From Gordionus sp. m RMFG-2023 (Eukaryota > Nematomorpha > Gordioida > Chordodea > Parachordodidae): a stretch of 64,000 nt of DNA. Shown here in pieces: positions 26,776 through 38,104 of this stretch. The stretch spans positions 84,173,561-84,237,560 of the forward strand of contig NC_088775.1 of the NCBI RefSeq assembly GCF_954871325.1, given 5' to 3'. Position 1 is the stretch's first letter. The number at the start of each line of letters is the position of its first letter. The position numbers and the translations under genes were made by a program. The notes under the pieces are model-generated. The model was not told where the DNA came from. It worked only from the letters and a program-made list of their open reading frames with translations, and did no database searches.

Positions 26776-27799
26776 TATTAATATATATTTTTTTTATTTA
26801 GTCATTTTATAAATTTTTACATATTTTTATATAGTTGTTTTAATATTTTAGTGTTTTATCATTTCTTTTTAAAATTATACAATAACTATTTTAAAGAGTT
26901 ATTTATTAGATAATTATTATATTATTTTCAAAGAAAGAAAATAAACTCCATGTAATAGTTCTTTATATTTTTAACATATAAACTAAATTTTTAGCATATA
27001 TCATGAGATACTAACAACAATTGGCAATCTTCATTCTTAATTTATGAGATGATAATAATTTCTATATGCATGAATTCAGTCTGAAGATTACCAATTGTTT
27101 AATATTTCTGATGATAAAAGCTAAACATTTAGTTTTTTAACATAGATTAAATTTTTGTAAATGAAAGTAGACCAGTTTAATTTCTTTAAAAATATCGAAG
27201 TATATATGTTAAGGATGCAAATTTGTTCTTATTTTTGACTTAACTTATTTTTGTATTTTTATTTTGATATAAACCTATATTATAGGCCTTTCCTCCCATA
27301 TTTTTTGGCCCCCAAACCTGACCCCTATAAAAAATCTATATATATATTTTAGATGGAAAAGGTGATAGAAATGTTACTTTTTATTTTTGTAAAAAGAACA
27401 ATAGTTATAAACAAAAAAATCTACAATATAAAATATTGAATTTAGCAATGAAGAATGAACTCATATATCTTCTAAGTAATATTATACTATTTCTTAATAA
27501 AATATTTAATTTAATGACATAATATTTTAATCTACATATTTTAATATCTTTTAGAAAAGGTTTATATGTTTTCAGCAAACATCATGAGAATGGAAAAAAT
27601 ATTCTGTAATGTTGGACTTGAGTGTGACAAATTCTTTTTCACAAGTAACATTAAAACATGGTGATCATAAGCTGCAGACAAAATTGGTTTTGTATAATAT
27701 CATTAATTCTCCACTATTTATAAAAATAATAATTATAGTAATAATTTACCTTGTAAAAATAATTGATGCTGATTACTAGCCCTAATATGTTTTTAATTG
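26776..27799. other. Gene-less stretch
   Basis: No gene. Apart from the palindromic element at about 26,969-27,145 there is only AT-rich sequence. Similarity to units B and C begins at about 27.8 kb. Confidence 0.5.
26969..27145. mobile_element. Small palindromic MITE-like element
   Basis: The two halves are imperfect inverted repeats of about 65 bp: AACTAAATTTTTAGC, then CAATTGGCAATCTTCA on the left, and on the right TGAAGATTACCAATTG, then GCTAAACATTTAGTTT. Family and target duplication are not determined. Confidence 0.5.
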
Positions 27800-28651
27800 T
27801 TTATTTTATTCAAATTTTAGATATCTTATATCTTTCACTCATTCCTATTTATTGCTCTACTATAATCTTATAGGTAACAACTAATCATTTTCATAAAATT
27901 ATGTAAACGTTTAAAGATCTTTGAAATGATGAACTATAACTCAAAGATTTTCTTTTTTTATGGCAAAGACTTGCAATCAATATTATTTACTTCTACTTTT
28001 TTTGCAATTTTCTTAAAATCAATAATTTATCCTCTTTTTCTACCCCCCTATACCCCTATTCTTCATGTAATCGAATGCTTAATCCTGGTTTATTAATTTA
28101 TATAATATCTATGAGGGCTGAATTCAGACCGAAGACCTAGTATCCCCTCTCCCTTCGTCACCCTCTTACCAGATTGAGCGTTCTAATATTATACAAATAA
28201 ATCACTATTTTTTATAGCAGCTACACGAGGTTAGGATAAGGTTAGATAAAAGGTAATGCCATTTAATTATATTTATAAAATAATGGTTGTATAAAATTTT
28301 GTAGTTATTAAGAAAATGCTCATATGTTACCTTAATCGGATTCTATTACCAGCCTAAAATTCTGGGTTTAGAATTATGAAATATCTTAATTAAGAGAAGG
28401 AAAAATCAATGATACAGCAAAATATTCTAATAATTTTTCCATATTTATGTATTTAAAAAATATATAATTGGAGCTTTAGGGCCTATATTATATGAAATAT
28501 AAAATTTTTTGTATTATAAAAAAATATTATCGTTTTTTATTGTTTTATAGAAAATTAATATTGTTTAAATCTTTTATTTTGTTATATATATTTTTTAATT
28601 TACAAGAATTATAACCTGAAATAAATAAATGTAGATAAAGAGGATAATATT

Positions 28652-30851
28652 TTAAAATAATTTTCCAGGAGTACGGACAGGAGTTACCGTTATAGCGTCC
28701 ATTTGCACCAAATTATTACATTTAAAAGCGGCTAGCATAGCGTCGCATACATCCTCAGGGGTTAAATAACTGAAATTTTCATAGATTAACTTGCTTGAAA
28801 CCACCTTGACTGATATATTAAAATATTTTAAAGGGTATATATATATATTTATATACATATATATAGGCGCGATAGATAATTTAATATATTAATCCTTCCT
28901 ACTTTCCTTCCTTCCTGGGTTTTTTTGACAAAAGTTCCTTCTGCCCCCAGCCACTAAATGTTTAGGCACTGTCCTGTATTAAATCCTTATTTAATATAGC
29001 TACTTTCTGACTAATATGGATTTAACACTAATTTAACTTTAATATTAAATTTCAAAAATAAAATTCATAACGTTTAGTAAAATTCTTCTTAAAAAATAAA
29101 ATGTGAACCTTCATCCTGGACATTATCAATGAAATCGGTTTTAACAATCCCCGGGTAGATAGTTACTATTCTTGTAGCGTTGGCATAAGGATGTGTTTGT
29201 ACTTCAAGTCGTAAGCATTGAGTCATAGCTGCTATCGCATGTTTTGTCGCTATATACATGTGATTGTAAAAGCCCGACTTCTCGTCCATTTTCATTAAAA
29301 TGACTTTTTGTCCTACTACGCTGCACATATTGACTATCAGTCCATCTTTTACGCCGGATTTGGCCATCAAGTTTATCGCTTCCTTAGAGCAAATGGACGT
29401 GCCCAGAACGTTCACTTCTAAGATATGTTTCCAGCCTTTATATATCCGGTCCTTTTCTTTCTCTTCCCTCTTTCCATCGTAATTCCCCTCTTTGTCCTTA
29501 ATAGGTAAAAAATAATCCAAAAAACCACCGCCAGCATTATTGACGCACGCGTGCAAAGTCTTGTATTTTTGTTCTATATACTTAAACAATTTGAGAATGT
29601 CATCAATTTTAGAAATATCGCATTTGACTGGGTCTATAAAACCGGCATTTCCAGGTTTGATTTTACAGTTCTTTAAGGATTCCTAAGATTCAAAAAAGAA
29701 ATTATTTTATTTATTTAAAAAAAAAGAAAAAAATAACATTTAGCGGAGATGATTATTAGGAAATATTTGTATTTTTAGCACGTATATAACTAGTTGTTCT
29801 ATCTTATATTCTCTCTCTCGTTTTAATTTAGAAATATGATAATAATCTATAGTTGTTAGAGAATTCATATCAGTATAAAATAAATTGGCGCCACACTACA
29901 ATAATATTAAAATATTGTTAATTTATTTTAACAAAAAAAAATGCATTTCTGAAAAACCGCCCCAAAATTTACTTCCTCACATATTTTTTATAAATAAAGG
30001 TTTATATCTTTTTTTTAGAAAGCCAATTTAAATTTTATATACAGATCTGAGAAATGTGAGTTCTGGCCTGAACCTCTGCCGCCGAGCTGGGCTATTCTTC
30101 AAAAATATTTCTATGGCTAGGTTAGCTCGAAATTTCGCATTTTTTTTCCCCACTAAATCAGTTATCGTTCAAAATCAAAATTTTATCATAAAGAAAGAAA
30201 GAGTAGTCTTAATATTTCGCTAAATAATGGGCGAGAGTTTTAGCCCTCTTTTTATCAAGATTTATAGGATTAGATAATATTTTCCTTGGCCAAATATCTT
30301 TACTAAGTCCGATTTTCGAAATTTTTTAACAACTAAACTTGGAATATGATTTTTTTTTTCCCATACATAAACAAAATAATTAACGGGTGGGGAAATAATT
30401 TTTTTTGGGAGCAGTTTAAAAAAAATCTTAACTAACCTTTTTCGATTGAGCCAATCTTTAATACAGATATCTTAAATAGGTAATTTAATTTAAAAAAAAT
30501 TTTGAAATATTTTGTTTTAAAATAAAATTTTATTTTGCGCTTTCGAAATGTTAATATTTTTTTAATGTAAAAAAATAAAGGTATATTGCAAGGAATTTAA
30601 AAAGTTTTAATTTTTATTTTCTTATGAAGGTGGTTGGGGGGGGGGGTGATTTCTAATGGAAAGATCCTACTCTTATACCCTCTTTTGAAAATGAATAAAT
30701 ATGAAATATGATTATATACCTCTAATCCATCCATGCGTTTGTCACAGGCTACAACGATCATCCCATTTTTAGCCAAAGTGTTAGCGATACATTTTCCCAA
30801 TCCTTGTGAGGCCCCTGTTACCAAAGCAACCTTATTTTGCCACTTTTCCAT
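28652..30851 (-). CDS. Short-chain dehydrogenase/reductase, DHRS11-like, copy 1 (three exons)
   Basis: Classical SDR of 287 aa from exons 30851-30720, 29682-29109 and 28809-28652 (132+574+158 nt). Intron phases are 0 and 1. The donors read GAG|GTATAT and GAAG|GTTCAC; the acceptors TTAG|GA and CAG|TC. Seen in the protein: MEKWQNKVALVTGASQGLG (cofactor motif TGxxxGxG, residues 12-19), acidic D37 at the end of strand 2 (suggests NAD(H)), CDIS (65-68), NNAG (92-95), N135, S165, Y187, K191 (YIATK). The start and end resemble animal DHRS11 and farnesol-dehydrogenase-like proteins (MERW.., TPEDV near the C-terminus). It likely oxidises or reduces a carbonyl/alcohol; the substrate is unknown. A lysine/glutamate-rich insert (about 106-126) is longer than in DHRS11. 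Start: the ATG begins the conserved MEKW. A possible poly(A) signal AATAAA lies at 28578-28573. Copy 1 alone has MCS before the active-site strand (others VSS) and a short second intron (299 nt). Intron 1 has an 11-C run (sense strand). Confidence 0.9.
30636..30646. repeat. Poly-G tract in intron 1 of dehydrogenase copy 1
   Basis: Eleven G on the plus strand (C in the sense strand), about 75 nt inside intron 1. Copy 2 has a 14-nt run at the matching place (46398-46411) and copy 3 an interrupted one (about 56,485-56,498). Confidence 0.85.
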
Positions 30852-31499
30852 TTATATTGAATAATATTGAATTTTTTTTAAAAAATTTAGATTTTGAGAT
30901 TAATTTATTTTTATTTTGAGAAAAAAATAAATGTTTGTATTTGTAAAAAAATGAAAGGATATTCTTTATATAAAATAAAAAAGTAAAAAAAAATTCTTAG
31001 AAATTATTCAATAATTTGCCTAAAACTATCTGATAATAACCACGTAAATTTCCAGTAGTAGCTAATCTAAACTTGAGGGTTTAAGGCAAAATTCTTTTAT
31101 TTTTTAATTATTTTTTTTAAAAATGTATATTTTTCTCAGGAGATAAAATATCAAACATTTTGTTACATCATCCATGATAATAAATTTGAATATAAAAATT
31201 CTATACAAATAAAAGTGATGATAAATTATCTTTATTTTATGACATATTTTTTGAGGGTATATTTTGGTTAAGGATCAATTCATATCATCTGCTATATATT
31301 TGAGGATTTTGCGTGGGATTTTTTTATAGGGGGTTTTTGGCCTATCCATAATAATTTCTACCCGGTCCGGTTAGTAAAATTACTATATATTTTGCACAAG
31401 GCGAATTTCAGACTTCGGGTCGGGCTACGCCAATCTTTAATAATTGCATACCTCAACCGGATTATACAAGATATAAATGGATGAAAGAGGAAAATTTCT

Positions 31500-31568
31500 C
31501 TGGGCGGGATTCGAATCCCTTTTAAAAATGGAATAGTTTAGACATATCCATTAACCAAGCCTCTTATA
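31500..31568 (-). repeat. tRNA-like / SINE-head segment (unit A)
   Basis: On the minus strand it reads AGAGGCTTGGTTAATGGATA, containing an A-box-like TGGTTAATGG, followed about 30 nt later by the palindrome GGGATTCGAATCCC (31506-31519) that resembles a B box. The spacing suits a RNA polymerase III promoter of tRNA type. No clean cloverleaf forms, so it is not called a functional tRNA. The same segment recurs at the same place in units B and C, as part of the duplicated DNA. Confidence 0.5.
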
Positions 31569-31619
31569 TTATAAAAAATTAGGATGCCTAAAATTTTTAC
31601 AAAAAGATGAGAAGAGAAA

Positions 31620-32132
31620 AGAAAAGAAAAGAAAAGAAGAAAGAAAAATGAAATATTTGAATAGGCTAAACGAGTGGGGGCTGGGCATGAATTCCCCCTA
31701 TCTTAACTAAATCACTGGGCATTTATAAAAAAATTAGTATTATATATAAATTATCTATGTCCATCACGCTAGAAAATTTATAATTTATTAATTTATAAAA
31801 TAACTCATTTCTCTAATATGGAATTTACAGAATCTGATATTATATAGGTAAACATCATATATATATGATTATTATTTAGAAAATAATTAACTCTTCACTA
31901 CAAAGGTGAGATATATAATACCCCATGGCTTTTATAATCTTGGTCATAAAAAAAAACTGTAGATATTTTGACCTAGTTTTTTAGTAGTTTAATATTTTGT
32001 TGTAAAGAATATATCTACAAAATTTCAAGATAATTGATTTGATATTTTTTAAAATATTTTTGTTGAGCATGTCTCACCTTTGTACTTACGAAATTTATTT
32101 TTCTTTCCAAATTTTTTATTATTAATTAATAT
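31620..32132. other. Gene-less flank of nested elements
   Basis: Begins with an AAAGA-rich tract (about 31,612-31,648), matched by similar tracts in units B (about 48,730) and C (about 57,365). No gene. It ends with the ATTAATAT target duplication at 32125-32132. Confidence 0.55.
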
Positions 32133-33073
32133 CAGAGTTGCTAGATATAAAAATGTGGTATCTGTATCTAGATAGATTTTTGATTAAAATACCCGTATCT
32201 GTATCTAGATATTATTTCAGACGTATCTATATCTGTTTTAAATACTTTTAAGATACATTTTGTTATATTTTTATTTAACGTTTTTATTATAAACAAAAAT
32301 ACTTGAATGCAAAATTTATTTTATTTCACATATAATTTAAATATATATATTAAAAAATATTTAGACTACTCTAATAAAATATTATATATTATATATAAAA
32401 TATTAAAATATATAAAAAAATAGATATATAGATATTCATTAAATATTATGTCAGAGTTTATCAATAAATCTGACAAATTTTGATATTATAATGCAACTCA
32501 AGAAATCTGCCATTTTAATTTTTAATGGAATTAGTTAATTTTATTTTATTATACTAATTTTAAAAATTTATTTTAGATTAATATTAAGTGATGAAGAGGA
32601 AGAAGTAATAATCAATGATGCATCAACAAGTTCAGACATTGTTTTCATGGCCAATTTATAGAGCATATTTTATAATAATATCTCAAAATAAAAAAAACAA
32701 ATCTCCGATAGTAAAATGTTTGCCATATCTATAAAAAAATACGAAAATTTCAGTTAGCATTACCTCAACTTGCAACATTGTAAAACATTTAAAGGTATAG
32801 ATACTAAATAAAATGTTTAAAATTGTAATTTTCAATTTTAAGAGAAAAAATCAAACACTGTTAATGAAAAAAACAATTAATACAAAGATTAGTTGTTATC
32901 AAGATCTTCAACTGATAACAAATAACCTGCGAAAAAAAAACAATTAATATAATATCCTATTTTTTCAGTACCCCGCATCAGCAGATATGATTGTTAATAA
33001 TGATTTAAAATTTGATACTCAACTAGATTTTATATTTTTAGAGAATATCCTGATATAAAATTGTTATTCACAA

Positions 33074-35182
33074 TAGAGATCTGCAAAGTTAGGCCCGGCC
33101 CCTAATTCTATTTAAAATAATCGGGTTCGGGCCGGGCCGAGTCTAATATTTAAAAAAAATTCGGGCCGGGTCGGATCTTGGAAATTTTTTTAAATATATC
33201 TAGACCTGTGCGCCAGTCGGCCGTTGGCCGACTGCCGACCTTTTTTGGTTACGCCGAAAACGCCACCGTTAAGAAAATTACGCCGGCGCAGTAATTTCTT
33301 TCTACCTTTTTATTCTAATAATTGGTCAACATCACTCTTGTAATTTTTTAATGTCAATCAGGATTTTGATGAATTTTTATTTTCTACTATTTTAAAATCT
33401 TAATTATATTGACGTCATTATAGATTTCAATCAATCAAAAATCTAAAATTCCAAAAGTTACCATAATTTTAGATATTTTTAAAATGGATGCATCTACTTT
33501 AATAATTTAAATAATTTTAGTATCCTAACTCTGGATAATAAAAAATCTATAGTCTGGAAATTTTTTGCAAAAGAATAAGAAAAATTCTTACTGCTAAAGA
33601 TATAAAACTGCAGAGGTTGAATTTGAATTCGAGGAATATCAAAGAAAATGCCTAAGTACAATAGATTTAACATCAGACATGTTAGATCTTGACAGCATTG
33701 ATCCATAACCGGATACCCGGTTTCAAATTGGCAATTCCAATGATAATAATAACAATAATTCCACGCATATGAAAACCTTAAAATTAAATTTCCCAACACG
33801 TTGGCATAGTATATTAATTATGCTAGAAAGCATATCTGGATTAAATAAGAATTTAATTAATAATGTTTTGAAAATAATTGGGAAGCACTTTCTCAAATTA
33901 TCAAATTATGAATCTGATCTGGTAGAAAAACTATTAGCATTTCTTTCAAAATTTAAAAAAACTGTCGAATTTCTTTCAGTACTAAAATAGCCTACTTTAA
34001 ACTTGGCGTTACTTTTTAGAAGTGAAAATGAAACACATTTAATAATAAATGATAGTAATAGTTCTGAAATTATTTCATTTAAGGAAAATATGCTAAAAAA
34101 AACTTGCGTTTCGATTTCCGGTTTGTAATCTGCAAGTAATATTATATAAGTATATTCTTTTATTTTTTATTTAAAATTATCTAGGTATTGGCTTCTCTTT
34201 TAGATCCAAGATTTTTAAAAATGACAATTGTGTCAAAGTATTTAATAGAGCAAAATTGCTCAGCTTCAATATTTATAATAAAACATCCTAAACTTAGAGA
34301 ATGATGATAATCAGGTAGTAAATATAGCTAATGAGGATGAAGATGAATTATTAAAATCAAGTTATTTGACAAAATTGGCAAATAAACCAACAAATATAAA
34401 TTATGATTCCAAGTTAGATGACTTAGAACAAGAATGACACAGTTTTCTTGGAAAACGACATTCACAAGATATTGAGAGAGAAAAGAAGAGTGAACTTCCC
34501 AGTCTTTCCAGGCTCGCTAAAAAAATTCTTTGCATTTGGCGACTAGCACACCTAGTGAAAGAGTTTTCTCTATCGCTGGATTGACGTTAAATTCAAGGAG
34601 ATCATCATTATGTCCCAAAAATTTAAATAAAATAATTTTTATACATGATAATTAAATTACGAAATCGATTTTGGATATAATAAGTTTTCTATTAAATGAA
34701 TATTAAAAAATATGCCGAGATATCTGTAGAATAGTGTATATTTATTTGTTTTTTTTAAAATTAATAAGCAATTAAAAAAATTTATCTTATAAAAATTTAT
34801 ATATGCGCCGATTTACGCCGATTTTATTGACGGCGGCTAAATTTCGGCGCGCCTCGGGCCGTCAATTAGATTTTTTCAAAATTGCTCCGGCTGCCAATAT
34901 TTCGTCGGCGCACAGGTCTATATATCTAAATTTATCAATTTTATATTGAATTTTTTATGTAAAAAAAATATTTGATTTTATTTATTGAAACTAAACGACA
35001 TATAACATATGTCTTTTATATTGAATAATTATAAAAATTAATTTCTAAATTTAAATAAATTCGAGCCGGGCTGGATCGGTAAATTTTTTTAAAAAAAATT
35101 TGGAGTTCGGGCTGGGCCGGCAAAACTTTTTTAAATTTCGGGCCGGCCGTACTTGAAAAATTAGGCCCAATGTAGATCACTA
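33074..35182. mobile_element. hAT element 2 of the nest (GATCTGCA-type MITE)
   Basis: Ends TAGAGATCTGCAAAG (33074) and, inward from 35182, TAGTGATCTACATTGGGCC. The flanks ATTCACAA (33066-33073) and ATTCATAA (35183-35190) match at 7 of 8. Without element 3 it would be about 390 bp. It is the same family as the 296-bp element at 63319-63614: shared ends, GGGCCGGGCC arrays and the interior around ATTGAAACTAAACGACATAT. Confidence 0.85.
33202..34919 (+). mobile_element. hAT element 3 of the nest (innermost, 1.72 kb, transposase relic)
   Basis: A perfect inverted terminus AGACCTGTGCGCC at both ends with a perfect 8-bp duplication ATATATCT (33194-33201 and 34920-34927). Subterminal words are GGCCGAC and ACGCCG. 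Plus-strand transposase remnants: LNFPTRWHSILIMLESI (about 33,784), LLDPRFLKMTIVSKYL (about 34,200), and a C-terminal block near 34,505-34,620 (LSRLAKKIL, a shifted PSERVFSIAG-like segment, RSSLCPKNLNK). The coding region is interrupted, so it is inactive, although its ends look intact. Confidence 0.9.
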
Positions 35183-35623
35183 ATTCATAATCCCTTCAAG
35201 TGCCCTGGTAGAAAGGCTTTTTAGTATAGCTTAAAATGTCTGTACGGATTAACGAGGATGCCTTAATGAACCAAAATTTTTAAAATATTTTATTACTGAA
35301 ATCTAATAATTATTTATAATCATTTAATCATATATTTTTATATATTATATTATTATATTAAAATCTAAAAATCATTATTTTAATTTTGATAAATGTGATA
35401 TCTAGTCAATAAAGTGTTTATCTCATTTCATACATTTTCACAATTGAATCCTAATTTAGGTTTATGCAATTATATAAGAGTATTAAAAAATTGTATCTGT
35501 ATCAAGATAACTTTTTAGACGATGTATCTATATCTGGATCTAGATAACTTTTTTGACTATGTATCTGTATCTAGATCCATTTAAAAAGTATCTTTTAACA
35601 ACTCTGATTAATATTATTAAATG

Positions 35624-36774
35624 TTAATACTGTAAACATTTCTAAAAAAATCAAACGCGTTTGTGTTCAAATTGACAAAAATCGAACGCGTTCACGTTTA
35701 AGTTCACTTTAAAAAAAAATAAACGCGTTCGCGTTAACGTTCACGAACTCGTTTACTTTCATGAACCGTTCAAAATTTTATGATAAATTTTTTTTTTAAA
35801 TTTAATCTAATATAAATAAATGTCTTATATTTATTAACACAATATTAGCCATGTTAGAAAATAATATAGTTTTTTTGATAATATAATTATAAATTCAATA
35901 TATCAAACAAAAAGATATTTTTATTTATAAAAAATTTTTCTTATTAATTTAATTTTTAATAACAATATTTTTTAAAATTTTCATCTGATAGACAGGAACG
36001 CTTGGCAATTAATACGGTATTAGCTATACTAAAAACGCGCTCAAGGGTAGATGAGGGGATTGCGGTATTATACTTAATAAATAACTCTTTTAACGTGGGG
36101 AATTTATTGTTTTGTTATTTGCTTCAAAAAAATTGAGATAAGTTATCCTCCTCCATATCTACTTCCTCGACAAAAAAAAGGATATATCGATAACAAGTTC
36201 TCTAGTGTTTTCAAAGCATTTTTTTCAAAAACGCTATAAGTTTCTTTTTAATAGGTTCGTTTTGTGGAAGTTTTATCCATGGCCATTGAAGCTTGAATAC
36301 TGGATGTATAATTGCAGAAAGAACATATTGATCTTCATATATATGTTCAAATCTTTGAAAAAAATAAAATATATGTAATTAATTGAGAGTGATAGGTTTA
36401 ATACCTTTTATTAATCCCATTTAATACGGCGTCTATCAATGGTTGACCATATTTGAGGCCACTAATTTTTTTTATTTTAAAATAACTATCATTATTGTTG
36501 GGGTCAAATATCCCAAATGCATTTTTCTTCAAATTTAATGATTACAATATTTTTTTAAAAAAATTCGGAAATATTAAATTTTTCAAATGAATAAAAATAA
36601 AAAGTATTTTTAAAATTGAACGAACGTTAAATTCGAACGCATTCGTCATAAAAAAGGAACGCGTTCACGTTCAAAGTTCATCAAAAATAAAAGGAACGCC
36701 GTTCACCATTTTTTTCAGAAAAACGAACTTCGTTCACGAACGCTTTCATTTTGAACGCGTTCGTTTACAACACT
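35624..36774 (-). mobile_element. hAT relic with AACGCGTTC subterminal words
   Basis: It lies only about 10 bp right of the nest. The right end reads inward AGTGTTGTAAACGAACGCG; the left end is degraded (TTAATACTGTAAAC). Flanks ATTAAATG (35616-35623) and ATTAAATT (36775-36782) agree at 7 of 8, a tentative duplication. Both ends are dense in GAACGCGTTC. Minus-strand remnants: VLSAIIHPVFKLQWPWIKLP (about 36,320-36,260) and the C-terminal AIPSSTLERVFSIANTVL, CLSDENFKKY (about 36,065-35,960). Confidence 0.75.
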
Positions 36775-36782
36775 ATTAAATT

Positions 36783-37417
36783 TACATTTCTTAACCAAAA
36801 TAGGAATTTGTTTTTTTTACTGATTACATAATATTAACTAAATGTTTACAAAAATATTTACAACACTTAAACTGAAAATTTAACTAAATAAATAATAGCT
36901 ATTTTGTATTTGGAATAAATATTTTTCTCTTTCTTTTCTTACCTTTTTTATCCTTCACGCTCATAACTATACCTCACTCTAATACGACAAAGTGGATGGA
37001 AGATTTTGGCTATCGTTTTTATTATTATTAAAATAATAATTCAAATTGGTAAAAAGGATTAAAAAATATTTTTTACAAATTCTGGGCTGGGCCGATTTTT
37101 GAAAAAAATTAAATAAACTAGTTTGATATGATTCAATCAATTTCACAAATGTTTTGAGCAAATATCTTTTGAAGCTAAACAAAATTCAAGATTTTTTTTA
37201 AAAGAAGATCAAATTCAAAATCTTTTTTTCCAAGATAAAATTGGAATTTCAATGAAAAATTTTTTGCATAAATATCACAAAATATTTATTTATATTTTTT
37301 CCAAAATTTTTTTTGGAATTTTAGGCAAAATTTGATCAGAAATCCTGTTTTGAACTCCGATTTTAAACATTCATTTGCTATAAAACACAACTAAAAAATT
37401 ATTTGAAATAAATTCGG
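36783..37417. other. Unit A tail, no gene
   Basis: AT-rich. From about 37,060 it aligns with unit B (about 49,010) and unit C (about 57,630), starting with a TCTGGGCTGGGCCGATTTTT tract. No coding sequence. Confidence 0.6.
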
Positions 37418-37425
37418 GACGGAAG

Positions 37426-37635
37426 TAGTGTTGTTAAACGGCTAGATTTGAGCCGATTTTTTAAAACGGCGAACTCAATATTTTAGCCAGAAAAATATTG
37501 ACTAAGCCTCTAGATTTTGTTAATATGTGTCCAGTGTCAACTATGAGTAAAATCTTTGCATAATATTTTTCTGAATAAAACATTGAGTAAGCCGTTTTTA
37601 AAAATCGGCTAAAATCGAGCCGTTTAACAGCACTA
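37426..37635. mobile_element. 210-bp MITE with long inverted ends (family TAGTGTTGTTAAACGGCT)
   Basis: The left end TAGTGTTGTTAAACGGCT and the right end read inward TAGTGCTGTTAAACGGCT are followed by further inverted matching (GAGCCGATTTTT / TAGCCGATTTTT). The 8-bp flanks GACGGAAG (37418-37425) and GTCGGAAG (37636-37643) match at 7 of 8. In unit B the same site reads AAATTCGGGTCGGAGGTGCC with no element (about 49,475-49,494). A relative is at 42131-42351, and an end fragment at about 51437-51485. Confidence 0.9.
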
Positions 37636-37810
37636 GTCGGAAGATGCCGCAAAATGATTAAAAATCTATGCTGGGTTTAAAAAATAATAAATAATTGATC
37701 CACCAGGCCCAAGATAATTTAAAAAAAAATTTGGCTGAAAAAGAGATTTTTGGATGGATTCTAAAATTTTTAAAATTTAATTTTTTGCACCGATGACCGT
37801 GGAAAACTTT

Positions 37811-38104
37811 TTAAAGGATTTCTTGGCATGCGCATGTTGTTTTACCATGTCCGTAAAATTAATTTGTACTAATTAAACGGTTCAGCGCTAAATTCCATTC
37901 TATATAAACAAAGTTTTGCATGTTTCTTCGATAAATATAATTTAAAATTAAATCGATTCATTTTTACGAATATTAATATGGGCGAATAATAGTCGAATAA
38001 TTTTTTTTTTAGAGGAGAAAATCTTTAAACCCCAGTCATTCACAATCATTATAATAAGAAAATACGATATCTATAATACTAAGAATTTAAAATTACTAAC
38101 ATAT
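37811..38104. other. Spacer between unit A and the next hAT
   Basis: AT-rich, no gene recognised. Confidence 0.5.

Larger units (their letters stand above)
32133..35606 (+). mobile_element. hAT element 1 of a three-level nest (outermost)
   Basis: The terminus CAGAGTTGCTA at 32133 pairs with CAGAGTTGTTA read inward from 35606. A perfect 8-bp duplication ATTAATAT lies at 32125-32132 and 35607-35614. The subterminal word GTATCTGTATCTAGAT is repeated at both ends, in direct rather than inverted orientation. To the right of the inner insertions (about 35,195-35,290) a plus-strand hAT C-terminal motif is readable (SSALVERLFSIAQNVCTD, then GCLNEPKFLKYF), cut off from upstream sequence by element 2. 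Removing elements 2 and 3 would leave about 1.36 kb, so this host copy was itself already deleted or decayed. Confidence 0.85.
27800..37810. repeat. Segmental duplication unit A
   Basis: Homologous landmarks recur in order in units A, B and C: an AGATATCTTATATC zone (A and C only), GAGCGTT..ATACAAATAAATCAC (28.16, 43.15, 53.17 kb), dehydrogenase exons 3-2-1, a tRNA-like segment (31.5, 48.1, 57.3 kb), ATGCATAAATATCACA-like sequence (37.26, 49.26, 59.29 kb), and CCACCAGGCCCAAGATAA (37.70, 49.54, 59.51 kb). Unit A is stretched by inserted transposons (32.1-36.8 and 37.4 kb). It lacks the exon-3 relic and ZMYM1-type hAT found at the left of units B and C. Confidence 0.8.

Noticed and set aside
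29300-29482. Plus-strand open frames over dehydrogenase exon 2 (also near 55,148)
   Set aside because: Antisense shadows of a conserved exon.
28652-30851. Identification as 15-hydroxyprostaglandin dehydrogenase
   Set aside because: The cofactor fold fits any classical SDR, but the MEKW start, the W-K-H/N segment and the TPEDV..MDAITxxP C-terminus fit the DHRS11 group better.
31500-31568. Functional tRNA gene
   Set aside because: No proper acceptor stem or anticodon arm can be folded; only A-box- and B-box-like pieces are present.
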